Assembly (NCBI GenBank): GCA_904501945.1
Contig: CAJGCU010000030.1
Span: 1 to 22,123, forward strand
DNA: 22,123 bases
Source: an uncultured Bacteroidaceae bacterium
GTDB lineage: Bacteria; Bacteroidota; Bacteroidia; Bacteroidales; Bacteroidaceae
Reading direction: 5' to 3'
Shown: positions 13,192-21,600 of the stretch, piece by piece
Numbering within the stretch: position 1 is the stretch's first letter
Layout of the letters: each line of letters begins with the position of its first letter
Position numbers and translations under genes: made by a program
The notes under the pieces: model-generated
Databases searched by the model: none
What the model was told of the DNA's origin: nothing
What the model saw: only the letters and a program-made list of their open reading frames with translations

Positions 13192-15897
13192 TTAATCTTT
13201 TTTCTTGGGTTCAAATTTATATTTGAAGCTGAGCATGACGTAGCGGTGGAGATAGTCTTCACCGCTTTCTGTGTGGGTGGTGGGGGTGATGCTGTAGGTG
13301 TGGCGTTTGACCTGATTGAGGAGGTCTTTGCCCTCTAAGGTCAGTTCAGCCTTGTTGTGCAGGAACTTGTAGGTGGCGGAGGCATTGAGCAGGAACTGGC
13401 TGGTGTTCATGGTCTGTGCGATGTGCCCTCGGTCGATGGCGAGTTTAGGATGGAGGCGAAAAGTCCATTTGGAGTGGTGATAGCGGATGTTCAGCTCGGT
13501 CTCGTTGTGGAAGATGTCCTGTTGCTGTTGGCTCTTGTCGCTGTAGGTGTAGTTTGTCCATCCGAACCTGTTGGAGAGATTCAGCGTCCATGCAGCCAAA
13601 CTGCATTCTGCCTCTGTTGTGTAGGAAAGCGCAGAGCGGCTCTGCCGATTGTAGGTCACTTCTGTCGCTTCGTCCACCATGGTCAAGATGCCATAGCTTC
13701 TGCCCCATGTCTCAGAGAGTTTGTTTCGCCATGTGACGTGATTGCCGATGCTGCGTTCGTAGTCGATGCCGATGTTCCACGTGTTGCCGCCTTGCACGTT
13801 CTGCTGAGTGGCATGGTACACGCCTGTCTGCGAGTTGTAGTGCAGCACCATGGCGATGGGGGAGTGCTGTTTCTGGTAATCGGCAGAAACGCTCAATGCC
13901 TGGCTTGCTTGGGTGAGCAGCATGTTGTACTTGATGCTCGCATAGAGCGAGTGGCTGTTTTTCAGCTCAGAGTTGCCTGAACGGATGTAGAGCGGATTGG
14001 TGTCATCCACATAGTCGATGCAGTCCAGCAATTGGGCAGGGGTGGTTGTGTAGCCTATAGAGCCCTGCAAGTTCATTTGCTTTCCGAGCTTGTATTTCAT
14101 CCCTACGCTGGGGTTAATCATTAGCAGGTTTCTTTGTGTCATCGTGTCGAGTGCGCCACGTTGATAGTCAATGTGTTCGTACTGATGGGTGAGCGCAACT
14201 GAAGGACTCAGCGAGAAGGCGTCAAGGGTGAGGGTTGCACTTGTCGAAAGGGAGTTTCCCCAAGTTTGAGTGCGACTGTTGAGACTATTGGCGAGGTCGG
14301 GGGTGTTGTCTCGCTGTCGCTCTTCGTCGTGGGTGTCGTGACTATAGGTGGTGGAGAAATTGATGCCTGTGAAGAGTTGGCTCCCCACTCCTTTCGAGAG
14401 TCCCATGTGCCATGTGGCAGCCAGATGGTGCGTGTCCGTGTCGTAGTTCTGCAGGTCGAGCGTATGGTGTGGGTCGAGCGTGTAGTAATGGTAGTTGCCC
14501 TCCGAGGCTCCCTTGTTTCTCTGTTGGCTGAAGTTCAGGTTGATGCCTGTCGAGACGGCACCGTCGTTAATGTAGCGTGTCAGCGAAGCCTCACCTTTGG
14601 CCGTGATGCCTTTGGAGCGGTTGGATGCGTGGTAGGTGGAGGTGTTCACTGTGAGGAGTTTACCTTCGGTCAGTTCGGAGAGGGTTTGATGCTGATGGTT
14701 CTCCTTCCGCCCTTCTTCATACTTGACCTCACCCTCCAGCCGCAGGGTGTGTTTCTTGAGATAAAGGTAAGAAACGGAATGGAGGGGAACCGTCAGGGCG
14801 TGTTGGTAGTCGTGACGGGTGGTGCGGCTCTCGGTGGGTGCTGTGCCTGGCAGAAAAGTCTGTGTGTTCTCCCAACTTTCCTTGCTTCGGTCGGTGTGGT
14901 TGGGGCTTGCCGTGATGTTCCAGTAGTTGTGGCTCAGTTCCTCGCCAGTCTTCTTCCACGAATGCTGATACCCCACCGATGCCATCTGCTGCCTCACAGG
15001 CTCAGCCCCCCATCTGGAACCGCTGGAGTTGATGGTTCGCATGGTCACTTCTGCTGGTTCGTTAGACACTCGTCCGAATATCAGCAGCGGGTCGGTGTCG
15101 CTCAGCCGCAAAGCATCCAGCGACGTGGCATAGTGTCCGCTCGAATATCCTGTGGCCTTTGCCTCGCCATACATCTTGTCCATCCACGAGGGCTTGATGC
15201 TCACGTCCAGCACGTGTTCCTCCTTGCCGTCGTTCACGCCTGTCCGCTCTGCCAACTCGCTCTTCCGGTCGTAAGCCTTGATGCTCTCTACCGCCTCTAC
15301 GGGCAGATGCTTCATCAGCATGTCCTTACTGAACACTTCCCTGCCGTTCATCATCAGTTTCAGTGGTTCGCCGTTCCAGAGCAGTTGGCCGTCCTTGATG
15401 CTTACGCCCGGCAGTTTCTCGATGAGTTCTCCCAGCCGTGCGCCCTCTTCCATGTTGAAGGCTTCTGGGTTGAACACCACCGTGTCTCCTCGCATGTAGA
15501 ACCTTCGTTGCTTGGCTCTCACCTCCACTTCCTTCAGCAGCAACTGCGAGGGTTTCAGTCGGATGTCTTTCAGTCGGATGGTGTCGTTGCCTTCAATGCC
15601 GATGGTCTTCTCAGTCCCGTCGTGGTAGCCGAAGTATTTGGCGGTGAAGGTCAGTCGCCCCATGTCGCCACAGCGATAGTGGAAGTAGCCCAGTGAGTCG
15701 GTGCTCACTTTGGTGAAGAAGGTCGTTGACACAAAAGCCTCGTTCACATGCACTTGTGCGCCTTCCAGCGGTTCGCCTGTTTCGGCATCGAGCACACGGC
15801 CTCGGATGATGTTAGCTTGCAGGGTCGCTGTGCTTGCAAAAAGGCATAGCATCAGCAGGATGCGGAGACTTCCGCATCGTAAGAGATTGTTTTTCAT
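13192..15897 (-). CDS. TonB-dependent-receptor-like outer-membrane protein
   Basis: The product is 901 residues. A signal peptide (about 1-28) precedes a carboxypeptidase-regulatory-like beta-sandwich (30-115; IIRGRVLDAETGEPLEGAQVHV). A plug-like domain (about 120-235) includes LIEKLPGVSIKDGQLLWNG and VEAVESIKAYDRKSEL. A large beta-barrel region follows to the end, finishing with an aromatic-rich strand and KKKD. This layout belongs to the outer-membrane family without a SusD partner; some members import ligands with TonB energy. No SusD-like gene lies next to it, so calling it a glycan importer would be unsupported. It starts 19 bases after the TPR/HTH regulator, in the same operon. A 15-base direct repeat (about 15555-15585) simply encodes IRLKDIRLK. 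Confidence 0.85.
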   Translation of the reverse strand: MKNNLLRCGSLRILLMLCLFASTATLQANIIRGRVLDAETGEPLEGAQVHVNEAFVSTTFFTKVSTDSLGYFHYRCGDMGRLTFTAKYFGYHDGTEKTIGIEGNDTIRLKDIRLKPSQLLLKEVEVRAKQRRFYMRGDTVVFNPEAFNMEEGARLGELIEKLPGVSIKDGQLLWNGEPLKLMMNGREVFSKDMLMKHLPVEAVESIKAYDRKSELAERTGVNDGKEEHVLDVSIKPSWMDKMYGEAKATGYSSGHYATSLDALRLSDTDPLLIFGRVSNEPAEVTMRTINSSGSRWGAEPVRQQMASVGYQHSWKKTGEELSHNYWNITASPNHTDRSKESWENTQTFLPGTAPTESRTTRHDYQHALTVPLHSVSYLYLKKHTLRLEGEVKYEEGRKENHQHQTLSELTEGKLLTVNTSTYHASNRSKGITAKGEASLTRYINDGAVSTGINLNFSQQRNKGASEGNYHYYTLDPHHTLDLQNYDTDTHHLAATWHMGLSKGVGSQLFTGINFSTTYSHDTHDEERQRDNTPDLANSLNSRTQTWGNSLSTSATLTLDAFSLSPSVALTHQYEHIDYQRGALDTMTQRNLLMINPSVGMKYKLGKQMNLQGSIGYTTTPAQLLDCIDYVDDTNPLYIRSGNSELKNSHSLYASIKYNMLLTQASQALSVSADYQKQHSPIAMVLHYNSQTGVYHATQQNVQGGNTWNIGIDYERSIGNHVTWRNKLSETWGRSYGILTMVDEATEVTYNRQSRSALSYTTEAECSLAAWTLNLSNRFGWTNYTYSDKSQQQQDIFHNETELNIRYHHSKWTFRLHPKLAIDRGHIAQTMNTSQFLLNASATYKFLHNKAELTLEGKDLLNQVKRHTYSITPTTHTESGEDYLHRYVMLSFKYKFEPKKKD

Positions 15898-15916
15898 AAA
15901 TGTATGTTTATAGGGG

Positions 15917-17563
15917 TTAGTATGTTTCTATCACATGGTCGAGCGTCGTTTTTGGGTCTGTTACGCCAAACCCTTCTTTTTTCAGTTTCTGTTTGCGGTG
16001 CTGTACGGCTGAGACAGAGATGGAATAGATGGAAGAGAGGGCTGTGTTGCTGAGTTGCAGCCGGGTGAGCATGCACAGTCGTATGTCGTCTTCGCTGAAG
16101 GTGGGGTGATCGGCTCGCAATCGGCTCACAAAGTGATTGTCTGCTATGTCAAGCGTGGCCTCAATTTCTCGCCAGTTGCGGGCATTGATGATGGTGCGTT
16201 TGGTAGCTGAATCTAGCATTTCGAGGATTTCGCTCTTGTCGATGATGTTTCCACGCAGGATGGCGATGAGTGTTTCCTTCTGTTGCAGTTGAGTCGACAG
16301 CCGTTCCACTTCCTGCTCCTGCTTCAACAACTCTTCCTTGTGCTTCCGCTCCACCTTTTCATGCCAATTCCACACGAACAGCAGCAGCACGAGCACCGCC
16401 AAGATGAGGCAGCCGATGACCGCCCACAGCAACCGCGTCTGCAGCATGGAGGCCTGACGTGCATAACCCGCAGAGAGATAGGTGCGTGTCTGCACATTCA
16501 GGCGGTTGATCGCACGTCGCATCTCCTCGTCAAACTGTTGTTGTTTCTCCTTCACCGTTGCAGCCCTGCCTTCTTTCGCTTCTTCCTCGTAGGCATGCTC
16601 TGCATCCTCAAACATTCCTTTCGGCACACCGAGTTCGCGGACTGTCAGTTTCCCATCGTAAGTGGAATGGTATTGCATGTAGGAAGAGAAGGGGAGCACT
16701 GGGGCGTTCTCCACACTGTCTATGAGGGCAGCCACAGAGTCGTACAGGGTCTCTGGGACCTTCCCGCTTTTGCAGGCGAGGCTTGCCGCATGAACCAATG
16801 TGGGGAAGTGGCGAGGATTGAGCGATTGCAAAGACAGGTAGGAGAATCCGTAGTCATTCACGAGGGTGAGCAACCATTGTGCGTCACCTCGGCATCGGCC
16901 GAAGTGCTTCAGAGCCTGCCTTTGGCAGTGGTGCGCCTCGTTGTTGGCTGCGTGGTGGGCATATTGCAAATGCCTGCCCAACTGCTGATAAGCACGATGG
17001 GCCGTCTCGCTGTCTCCGCAAGCCTCGGCACAATGGATGGCCAGCAAGTAGAGTTGGTCTTTCTGTAGCAGCGAGTCGTTTTCCCCATGGTGACGGCTCA
17101 GCACATAGCAGATGCGACCAAACCGCCGCAAGTCCTCCTCGTCATTCGTCACTCCGCCCACGCTCTTCTCGTTATAATAATGGTATGCGCGGAGGAGCGA
17201 CGAGTCAGCCATCATGCTGTCCAACTCCTCGTCAAGCCGTCCTTTGCTCGACATGGTCTCACGCTTAAACTCCCAAGTTTCCTCATAGTCACCCAAACAC
17301 ACCGCCGTGTCGGCATGGGCACGTTGCCATTGTTCTTCCAGCACGAGCGCCCGGGTGAGTGCATATAGCATGAAGTCGGCTTCATTTAAGTTTGCTGTAT
17401 CTACTTCTTCTAAGAGGGTAGCGGCACTGTCTGGTGCATCGAGCGCCAAGAGTTCTGCTTCGTTCAGCAGCAGCGATTGCTTTCCGCTGCATGCTGAGAA
17501 GATGATGGTGCAGAGAACGGTCAGCACCATAGCTGCAATCAGTAAAAGATTTTTTCGTTTCAT
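15917..17563 (-). CDS. membrane-anchored TPR regulator with C-terminal LuxR-like HTH
   Basis: The product is 548 residues. The N-terminus is a lipoprotein-type signal (FSAC, C25). A helical, TPR-like sensor region (about 30-345) is followed by a transmembrane helix (about 378-398; LLWAVIGCLILAVLVLLLFVW) and a coiled coil (about 400-440). The C-terminal helix-turn-helix (about 485-530; FSEDDIRLCMLTRLQLSNTALSSIYSISVSAVQHRKQKLK) resembles the LuxR-like domain of many Bacteroidota one-component regulators. The topology implies sensing outside the inner membrane and DNA binding inside. ATG at 17563 is chosen because an in-frame TTG at 17611 lies upstream of the -7 box at 17585-17592. It is cotranscribed with the outer-membrane protein 19 bases downstream, which it may control or sense through. 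The signal is unknown. Confidence 0.82.
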   Translation of the reverse strand: MKRKNLLLIAAMVLTVLCTIIFSACSGKQSLLLNEAELLALDAPDSAATLLEEVDTANLNEADFMLYALTRALVLEEQWQRAHADTAVCLGDYEETWEFKRETMSSKGRLDEELDSMMADSSLLRAYHYYNEKSVGGVTNDEEDLRRFGRICYVLSRHHGENDSLLQKDQLYLLAIHCAEACGDSETAHRAYQQLGRHLQYAHHAANNEAHHCQRQALKHFGRCRGDAQWLLTLVNDYGFSYLSLQSLNPRHFPTLVHAASLACKSGKVPETLYDSVAALIDSVENAPVLPFSSYMQYHSTYDGKLTVRELGVPKGMFEDAEHAYEEEAKEGRAATVKEKQQQFDEEMRRAINRLNVQTRTYLSAGYARQASMLQTRLLWAVIGCLILAVLVLLLFVWNWHEKVERKHKEELLKQEQEVERLSTQLQQKETLIAILRGNIIDKSEILEMLDSATKRTIINARNWREIEATLDIADNHFVSRLRADHPTFSEDDIRLCMLTRLQLSNTALSSIYSISVSAVQHRKQKLKKEGFGVTDPKTTLDHVIETY

Positions 17564-17584
17564 GGATTCTTTGATTTTGTGCTG

Positions 17585-17592
17585 CAAAGGTA
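17585..17592 (-). promoter_or_regulatory. promoter -7 box of the regulator/TonB-receptor-like operon (TACCTTTG)
   Basis: TACCTTTG on the minus strand lies 21 bases upstream of the ATG at 17563, excluding the longer TTG start at 17611. A TTTG further upstream is only 16 bases away, short of the usual 19-21. Confidence 0.7.
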
Positions 17593-17605
17593 CGGCAAAA
17601 GCAAT

Positions 17606-17654
17606 AAACAAAAAAAGGAACAGATGGAAAAGTAAATTCCAGTCTGTTCCTTTT
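17606..17654 (-). terminator. intrinsic terminator after the GHL10-like gene
   Basis: AAAAGGAACAGA (17613-17624) pairs perfectly with TCTGTTCCTTTT (17643-17654), and TGGA/TCCA extends the stem inward past a one-base bulge. On the minus strand the hairpin runs into T residues. It lies about 70 bases past the stop at 17726 and just upstream of the next operon's promoter. Confidence 0.82.
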
Positions 17655-17725
17655 GTTAATCAGTTGTTTAGGTATTGTTTTTCCACTTTTTTTCCACCTT
17701 TTTAGATGGAAATCTTGCATGTCTG

Positions 17726-19360
17726 TCACTTCTTTTTCCTTTTCTTTTTCCCTTTTTCATCCTCGTTTGCTTTGTCCCGATTGATGAGTTGAGGAACGTT
17801 GATGTTACGTGGCAGGCTGACAGAAGGCTTGGCTTCCTGTGCAGCAGAGCTTTCGTTGCCGTAGCGGTCGATAGCTGTAACGGCGTGGTGTAGCACTTTG
17901 GTGTACCTTCCTTTGAGTTCGTACTGCGTATCGCGTATGTTTGTAGCAAGAAGATTCTGAGGGTCATTCACATCAACGGGATAGGTATTGGAGCCATATA
18001 CATTATATAATATGTATTCTCCTGCCAGTGCAGGGGCAGCCTTCTGTGGCAGAGAGGCATTCCACGTGAGCTTCCCGTTTGTGTATTTTAGATTGGTAGG
18101 GACGGTGGGGGGCTGGGTGTTGTCGGTCCACGTCATGCGTGGTGTGAGAGCTGGATAAGGGAAAAACTCGTCGCAAGTCGTTGTGTAGATGCCCTTGTAG
18201 TTGCCTGTGAGGAACTCGCCTCTGTAGAAGGCGATGCCGCCAATGCCGCTGTTACGGGCTGTGTGCATCTGGGCGCGTACGTCGTTGAGTGTCCAGCGTC
18301 CTTCTTTAGGGTCGAGGAAATAGATGCCAAGTCCAGGCACAACGGGGTGACCATAGCTGTTTTCTTTCCAGTCATACAGGAAAGGGTAGAAGTTGTCGCC
18401 TGTGAAGTACATCATGGGAAAGAGCAGGTCTTGGTAGTTTTCTCGGAGCCACATCTGTGGATCTTGCCACACGGCATCGTAGCAGTTCCATCCTCCTGAG
18501 CTGTAGCGGTTGGTGTCGTTGTATTTGCCGATGGGGGAACTGCTGAGCTTTACCCATGGCTTGATGGGCTTGACTGTGTCGTGAACGCGCTTGACAATAC
18601 GCGTGATGTTGTCGCGTCTCCACTCTGCCTTGGACATGCCGCTTGATTTGGAGTACAGATTGTCATCTGAAAATCTGTAGGTGGCTTCAGGATAGCGGAT
18701 GTAGTCGAGCGATATGCCGTCCACATCGTAGTTCTCGACGATCTCCTTGCAGATGCTGGCTATGTAGTTGGCCGTTTCGGGCTTGCCTGGTATCATGAAC
18801 ATCTCTCCTCCTTTCGCGGTCTTGACAAGCTCTTTTCTTTTTCTGATGATGGAGGCTGCTCCGTAGCTGCGCTGGCGCTGGGTGGTGCCGATGGGGATGC
18901 AGACAATCCATGCGTGCAACTCCATGCCTCGCTTGTGGCACTCCTCGATGCAGAATGCCAGCGGGTCATAGCCTGGAGCTTTCCCTGCACGCCCCGTCAG
19001 GCTCTGTTCCCAAGGCTCGATGGTGGAGGGGTAGATGACGGAGGCTCTGACGCGTGTCTGAAGCAAGACTGTATTGATGTTCGCTTTCTTGTAGCTATCG
19101 AGGATTTGGGTCAGCTCTCGCTTCTGCAGCTCCTGGCTTCTTGCGTCCGTGGCTTTGGTGCGTGGCCAGTCCAGTCCGCCGATGGTGGTGAGCCATACAG
19201 CGCGTGTTTCGCGAAGAGGGTGGGCTGTGTCCCAAAGGTCTGGGAGGAATGATGCCTCTTGGGATTGCGTGGGGGAGGTTGTGGGCTCTTGTGCATGAAG
19301 TGCGGTTGACAGAATAATAAAAAATGTCATCAATGCCCACAGTTTATGTGTATATGTCAT
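17726..19360 (-). CDS. secreted GHL10/YngK-type (DUF187) glycosyl-hydrolase-like protein
   Basis: The product is 544 residues. A signal peptide (about 1-23, ending STALHAQ) precedes a TIM-barrel domain (about 48-400) of the GHL10 type. Marker segments are ETRAVWLTTIGGLDWP (51-66), a strand with TVLLQTRVRASVIYPS (97-112), ELHAWIV (147-153) and the acidic VDGISLDYIRYP (213-224; D219 probably catalytic region). A fibronectin-like domain (about 415-515) follows. The protein ends in a Lys/Arg-rich tail (KGKKKRKKK), unusual for an exported enzyme. Characterised relatives act on glycans or peptidoglycan; the substrate here is unknown. ATG at 19360 is chosen because the frame upstream, open to about 20191, crosses the divergent promoters and runs antisense to cstA. 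The gene is monocistronic. Confidence 0.85.
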   Translation of the reverse strand: MTYTHKLWALMTFFIILSTALHAQEPTTSPTQSQEASFLPDLWDTAHPLRETRAVWLTTIGGLDWPRTKATDARSQELQKRELTQILDSYKKANINTVLLQTRVRASVIYPSTIEPWEQSLTGRAGKAPGYDPLAFCIEECHKRGMELHAWIVCIPIGTTQRQRSYGAASIIRKRKELVKTAKGGEMFMIPGKPETANYIASICKEIVENYDVDGISLDYIRYPEATYRFSDDNLYSKSSGMSKAEWRRDNITRIVKRVHDTVKPIKPWVKLSSSPIGKYNDTNRYSSGGWNCYDAVWQDPQMWLRENYQDLLFPMMYFTGDNFYPFLYDWKENSYGHPVVPGLGIYFLDPKEGRWTLNDVRAQMHTARNSGIGGIAFYRGEFLTGNYKGIYTTTCDEFFPYPALTPRMTWTDNTQPPTVPTNLKYTNGKLTWNASLPQKAAPALAGEYILYNVYGSNTYPVDVNDPQNLLATNIRDTQYELKGRYTKVLHHAVTAIDRYGNESSAAQEAKPSVSLPRNINVPQLINRDKANEDEKGKKKRKKK

Positions 19361-19379
19361 TATCTTCTTATTTTTTTTG

Positions 19380-19387
19380 CAAAGATA
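19380..19387 (-). promoter_or_regulatory. promoter -7 box of the GHL10-like gene (TATCTTTG)
   Basis: TATCTTTG on the minus strand lies 19 bases upstream of the ATG at 19360. It is only 12 bases from the divergent cstA -7 box. No -33 TTTG is seen for this direction. Confidence 0.75.
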
Positions 19388-19401
19388 CGGATAATTCCGT
19401 A
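19386..19401. promoter_or_regulatory. inverted repeat between two divergent -7 boxes, candidate operator
   Basis: TACGGATAATTCCGTA has six-base arms and a four-base centre. Its ends are part of both -7 boxes (19380-19387 minus, 19400-19407 plus). A dimeric protein bound here would cover both promoters at once. Part of the symmetry follows from the two boxes being similar and divergent, but the ACGGA/TCCGT core is not part of the -7 consensus. Confidence 0.5.
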
Positions 19402-19432
19402 TTTTTGCCACATAAATATTCAATAAATAGAT

Positions 19433-20917
19433 ATGGTTACATTTATCACCTCGTTGCTGCTCCTGATTTTGGGCTATGTCCTGTATGGAGCTTTTGTGGA
19501 TAGAGTGTTTGGCGCTGATTCGAAAAGGCAGACCCCTTGCTATGCTTCTCAGGATGGAGTGGATTACATTCCCATGCCTACATGGAAGGTATTCCTCATT
19601 CAGTTCCTTAACATAGCAGGAACGGGACCCATCTTTGGTGCCATTCAAGGTATCTTGTTCGGCCCGAGTGCCTATTTCTGGATTGTGCTGGGATGCATCT
19701 TCGGAGGTGCTGTGCATGACTACATGTCGGGCATGATTAGCATCCGCAAGAATGGCGCCAGCCTGCCTGAGATAGTAGGCGATGAACTGGGCACAGTGGC
19801 GCGCTTTGCGTTGCGTGTCATGTCGCTGGTGCTGATGGTGCTTGTGGGAGCTGTGTTCGTTACCACTCCTGCCGACATCCTCGATGGCATGATGGTTGAC
19901 CAAGGATTCCTGTGGTCTAAGTATTTCTGGGTGGTCATCATCATCATATACTATATTCTGGCCACCTTGCTGCCTGTCGACAAGCTCATAGGCAAGATTT
20001 ATCCCGTGTTTGGAGTGGCATTGCTGATTATGGCCGTAGGTTTGTTGTATGGCATCTTTGCGTATGATGGAACGATGCCAGAGATAACAGAGGCATTCAG
20101 CAACCATCATCCTGCCAGCACGATGCCTCTCTTCCCGGGTCTGTTCATCACGATAGCCTGTGGTGCAGTGAGCGGCTTCCATGCTACACAAAGCCCAATG
20201 ATGGCTCGATGCATGAAGAACGAGAAATATGGTCGCCCCATCTTCTACGGAGCGATGATAACAGAGGGTCTGGTTGCGCTAATCTGGGCTGCTGCTGCCA
20301 TCAAGTTTGCTGACAGCCTCAATGTGGCAGGTGACACGCCTTATGAGAAATTGCTGACAGCCATGATTAATCCAGAGACAGGAAAACCATCGCCTGCGGT
20401 GCTAGTGAATGCCATCTGTTCAAGCTGGTTGGGAAAGGTTGGAGCAGTGCTGGCTATTCTTGGTGTGGTGGCAGCACCGATTACGAGCGGTGATACGGCT
20501 TTCCGCAGCGCCCGACTGATTGCCGCTGACTTTATGCACTACAAGCAAAACAAAATCTACAAGCGTATCGTTCTCTCCTTGCCAATATTTGTAGTGAGCA
20601 TCGTTCTGATGTTTGTCAACTTCGACATCCTGTGGCGTTACTTTGCATGGTTCAACCAGAGCCTTTCTGTCTTCACGCTCTGGGCGGTGACGGTATGGAT
20701 GACCAAGAGATGTGTTTCTGAATCAAGAAATCCATATACCATACTCATACCGCTTGTGCCAGCCTTGTGGATGACCATGGTCTGCACTACCTATATCCTG
20801 ATTGCCCCAGAGGGCTTCCAACTGAATCATGCCCTTTCCTACACATTGGGCGGACTTGTGACATTTGGTTTGTTGGTTTGTTACATGGTATGGACTAAAA
20901 AGAAATTCGGCAAATGA
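19433..20917 (+). CDS. cstA: carbon starvation protein A family transporter
   Basis: The product is 494 residues with many transmembrane helices. Family marks are LGYVLYGAFVDRVFG (13-27), FLNIAGTGPIFGAIQGILFGP (58-78), GGAVHDYMSGM (91-101) and the conserved GFHATQSPMMARC about residue 250. The E. coli members CstA and BtsT carry peptides or pyruvate across the inner membrane; which substrate applies here is not visible. The length is shorter than the E. coli proteins (about 700), as is usual for the Bacteroidota type. It is the first gene of an operon with a 60-residue membrane protein (4-base overlap), a small barrel protein and nadC. Its promoter is intertwined with that of the divergent GHL10-like gene. 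Confidence 0.92.
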   Translation: MVTFITSLLLLILGYVLYGAFVDRVFGADSKRQTPCYASQDGVDYIPMPTWKVFLIQFLNIAGTGPIFGAIQGILFGPSAYFWIVLGCIFGGAVHDYMSGMISIRKNGASLPEIVGDELGTVARFALRVMSLVLMVLVGAVFVTTPADILDGMMVDQGFLWSKYFWVVIIIIYYILATLLPVDKLIGKIYPVFGVALLIMAVGLLYGIFAYDGTMPEITEAFSNHHPASTMPLFPGLFITIACGAVSGFHATQSPMMARCMKNEKYGRPIFYGAMITEGLVALIWAAAAIKFADSLNVAGDTPYEKLLTAMINPETGKPSPAVLVNAICSSWLGKVGAVLAILGVVAAPITSGDTAFRSARLIAADFMHYKQNKIYKRIVLSLPIFVVSIVLMFVNFDILWRYFAWFNQSLSVFTLWAVTVWMTKRCVSESRNPYTILIPLVPALWMTMVCTTYILIAPEGFQLNHALSYTLGGLVTFGLLVCYMVWTKKKFGK

Positions 20918-21096
20918 AACGATACATCTGGCAGCCCGCAGCATTCTTGCTGATTGGAATAGGATTCTATATATACAACGGTGTGGAGTGGAATACATGG
21001 ATAGCTTATCTTCCTCATATTCTGCTATATGTAGTCATCTGTGCCGCATTGTTATGGGCTTTGTACAAAAAAGAACAATTCAAAAATAGGAAATGA
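20914..21096 (+). CDS. small membrane protein coupled to cstA, hypothetical
   Basis: The product is 60 residues with two predicted membrane helices (about 6-22 and 33-51) and a Lys/Arg-rich tail (YKKEQFKNRK), suggesting both ends face the cytoplasm. Its ATG overlaps the cstA stop in an ATGA junction, implying coupled translation. Its own stop overlaps the next start. I do not recognise a family. In enterobacteria cstA is followed by a small partner (YbdD/YjiX), but this protein does not look like that family. A helper subunit for the transporter is a reasonable inference from the coupling. Confidence 0.78.
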   Translation: MKRYIWQPAAFLLIGIGFYIYNGVEWNTWIAYLPHILLYVVICAALLWALYKKEQFKNRK

Positions 21097-21587
21097 TGAA
21101 AAAGATTATTTTTACACTTCTTTTTGCCGTAATCGGCATCAATGGTGCATTTGCACAGTTCGAGAAAGGCAAATATTATTTAGGTGCAACGACGAATTCT
21201 GCAGCTCTTTCTTACAGCAAAGACAGCAAGTTCAGGCTGAATCTGGGTGTGAATGGCGGTTATATGTTTGAAGATGCATGGCTAGCGATTGCCGAAGTAG
21301 GCTTTGACTATCGCAACTCCGACATGCAGCAGTTCTATGCTGGTGCAAAGTGCCGCTATCTCATTGAGCAGAACGGACTTTTCTTACAGGCAGGAGCTAA
21401 GTATATTCATGGGGCAAAAAGCTTCAACGATGTGCAGCTCACGCCCGAGGTGGGTTACTGCTTCTTCCTCAACCGCCATCTCACTGTAGAGCCATCACTC
21501 TACTACGACCTTTCTCTTTCAGACTTTTCTGACAGAAGCGAGTTTGGTGTAAAAGTAGGTCTCGCATGGTATTTCAATAACAATTAA
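21093..21587 (+). CDS. small outer-membrane beta-barrel protein
   Basis: The product is 164 residues. A signal peptide (about 1-21, ending NGAFAQ) is followed by repeated amphipathic strands (YYLGATTNSAALSY, FRLNLGVNGGYMF, AWLAIAEVGFDYR, FGVKVGLAWYF) ending in an aromatic residue near the C-terminus, as expected of an eight-stranded porin-like barrel. The function is unknown. The ATG at 21093 overlaps the stop of the 60-residue gene; a second ATG directly after it (21096) could equally be used. It lies in the cstA operon, 13 bases before nadC. Confidence 0.82.
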   Translation: MMKKIIFTLLFAVIGINGAFAQFEKGKYYLGATTNSAALSYSKDSKFRLNLGVNGGYMFEDAWLAIAEVGFDYRNSDMQQFYAGAKCRYLIEQNGLFLQAGAKYIHGAKSFNDVQLTPEVGYCFFLNRHLTVEPSLYYDLSLSDFSDRSEFGVKVGLAWYFNNN

Positions 21588-21600
21588 AATTCTCACTATT

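Larger units (their letters stand above)
19376..19407 (+). promoter_or_regulatory. full promoter of the cstA operon
   Basis: A -33 TTTG at 19376-19379, a 20-base spacer and a -7 TATTTTTG at 19400-19407 fit the consensus. The ATG at 19433 follows after a leader of about 20 bases. The -33 and spacer overlap the divergent GHL10-like promoter. Confidence 0.78.

Noticed and set aside
15555..15585. 15-base direct repeat in the TonB-receptor-like gene
   Set aside because: It encodes IRLKD/IRLK in the same frame in the linker after the beta-sandwich and needs no explanation beyond local duplication of a protein motif.
14266..15696. 476-codon open frame on the plus strand inside the TonB-receptor-like gene
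   Set aside because: It is antisense to a well-supported 901-residue gene, with Val/His/Gln-rich nonsense composition and no promoter box before it.
19361..20191. N-terminal extension of the GHL10-like frame
   Set aside because: It runs antisense through cstA and over both divergent promoters. The signal peptide beginning at 19360 marks the true start.
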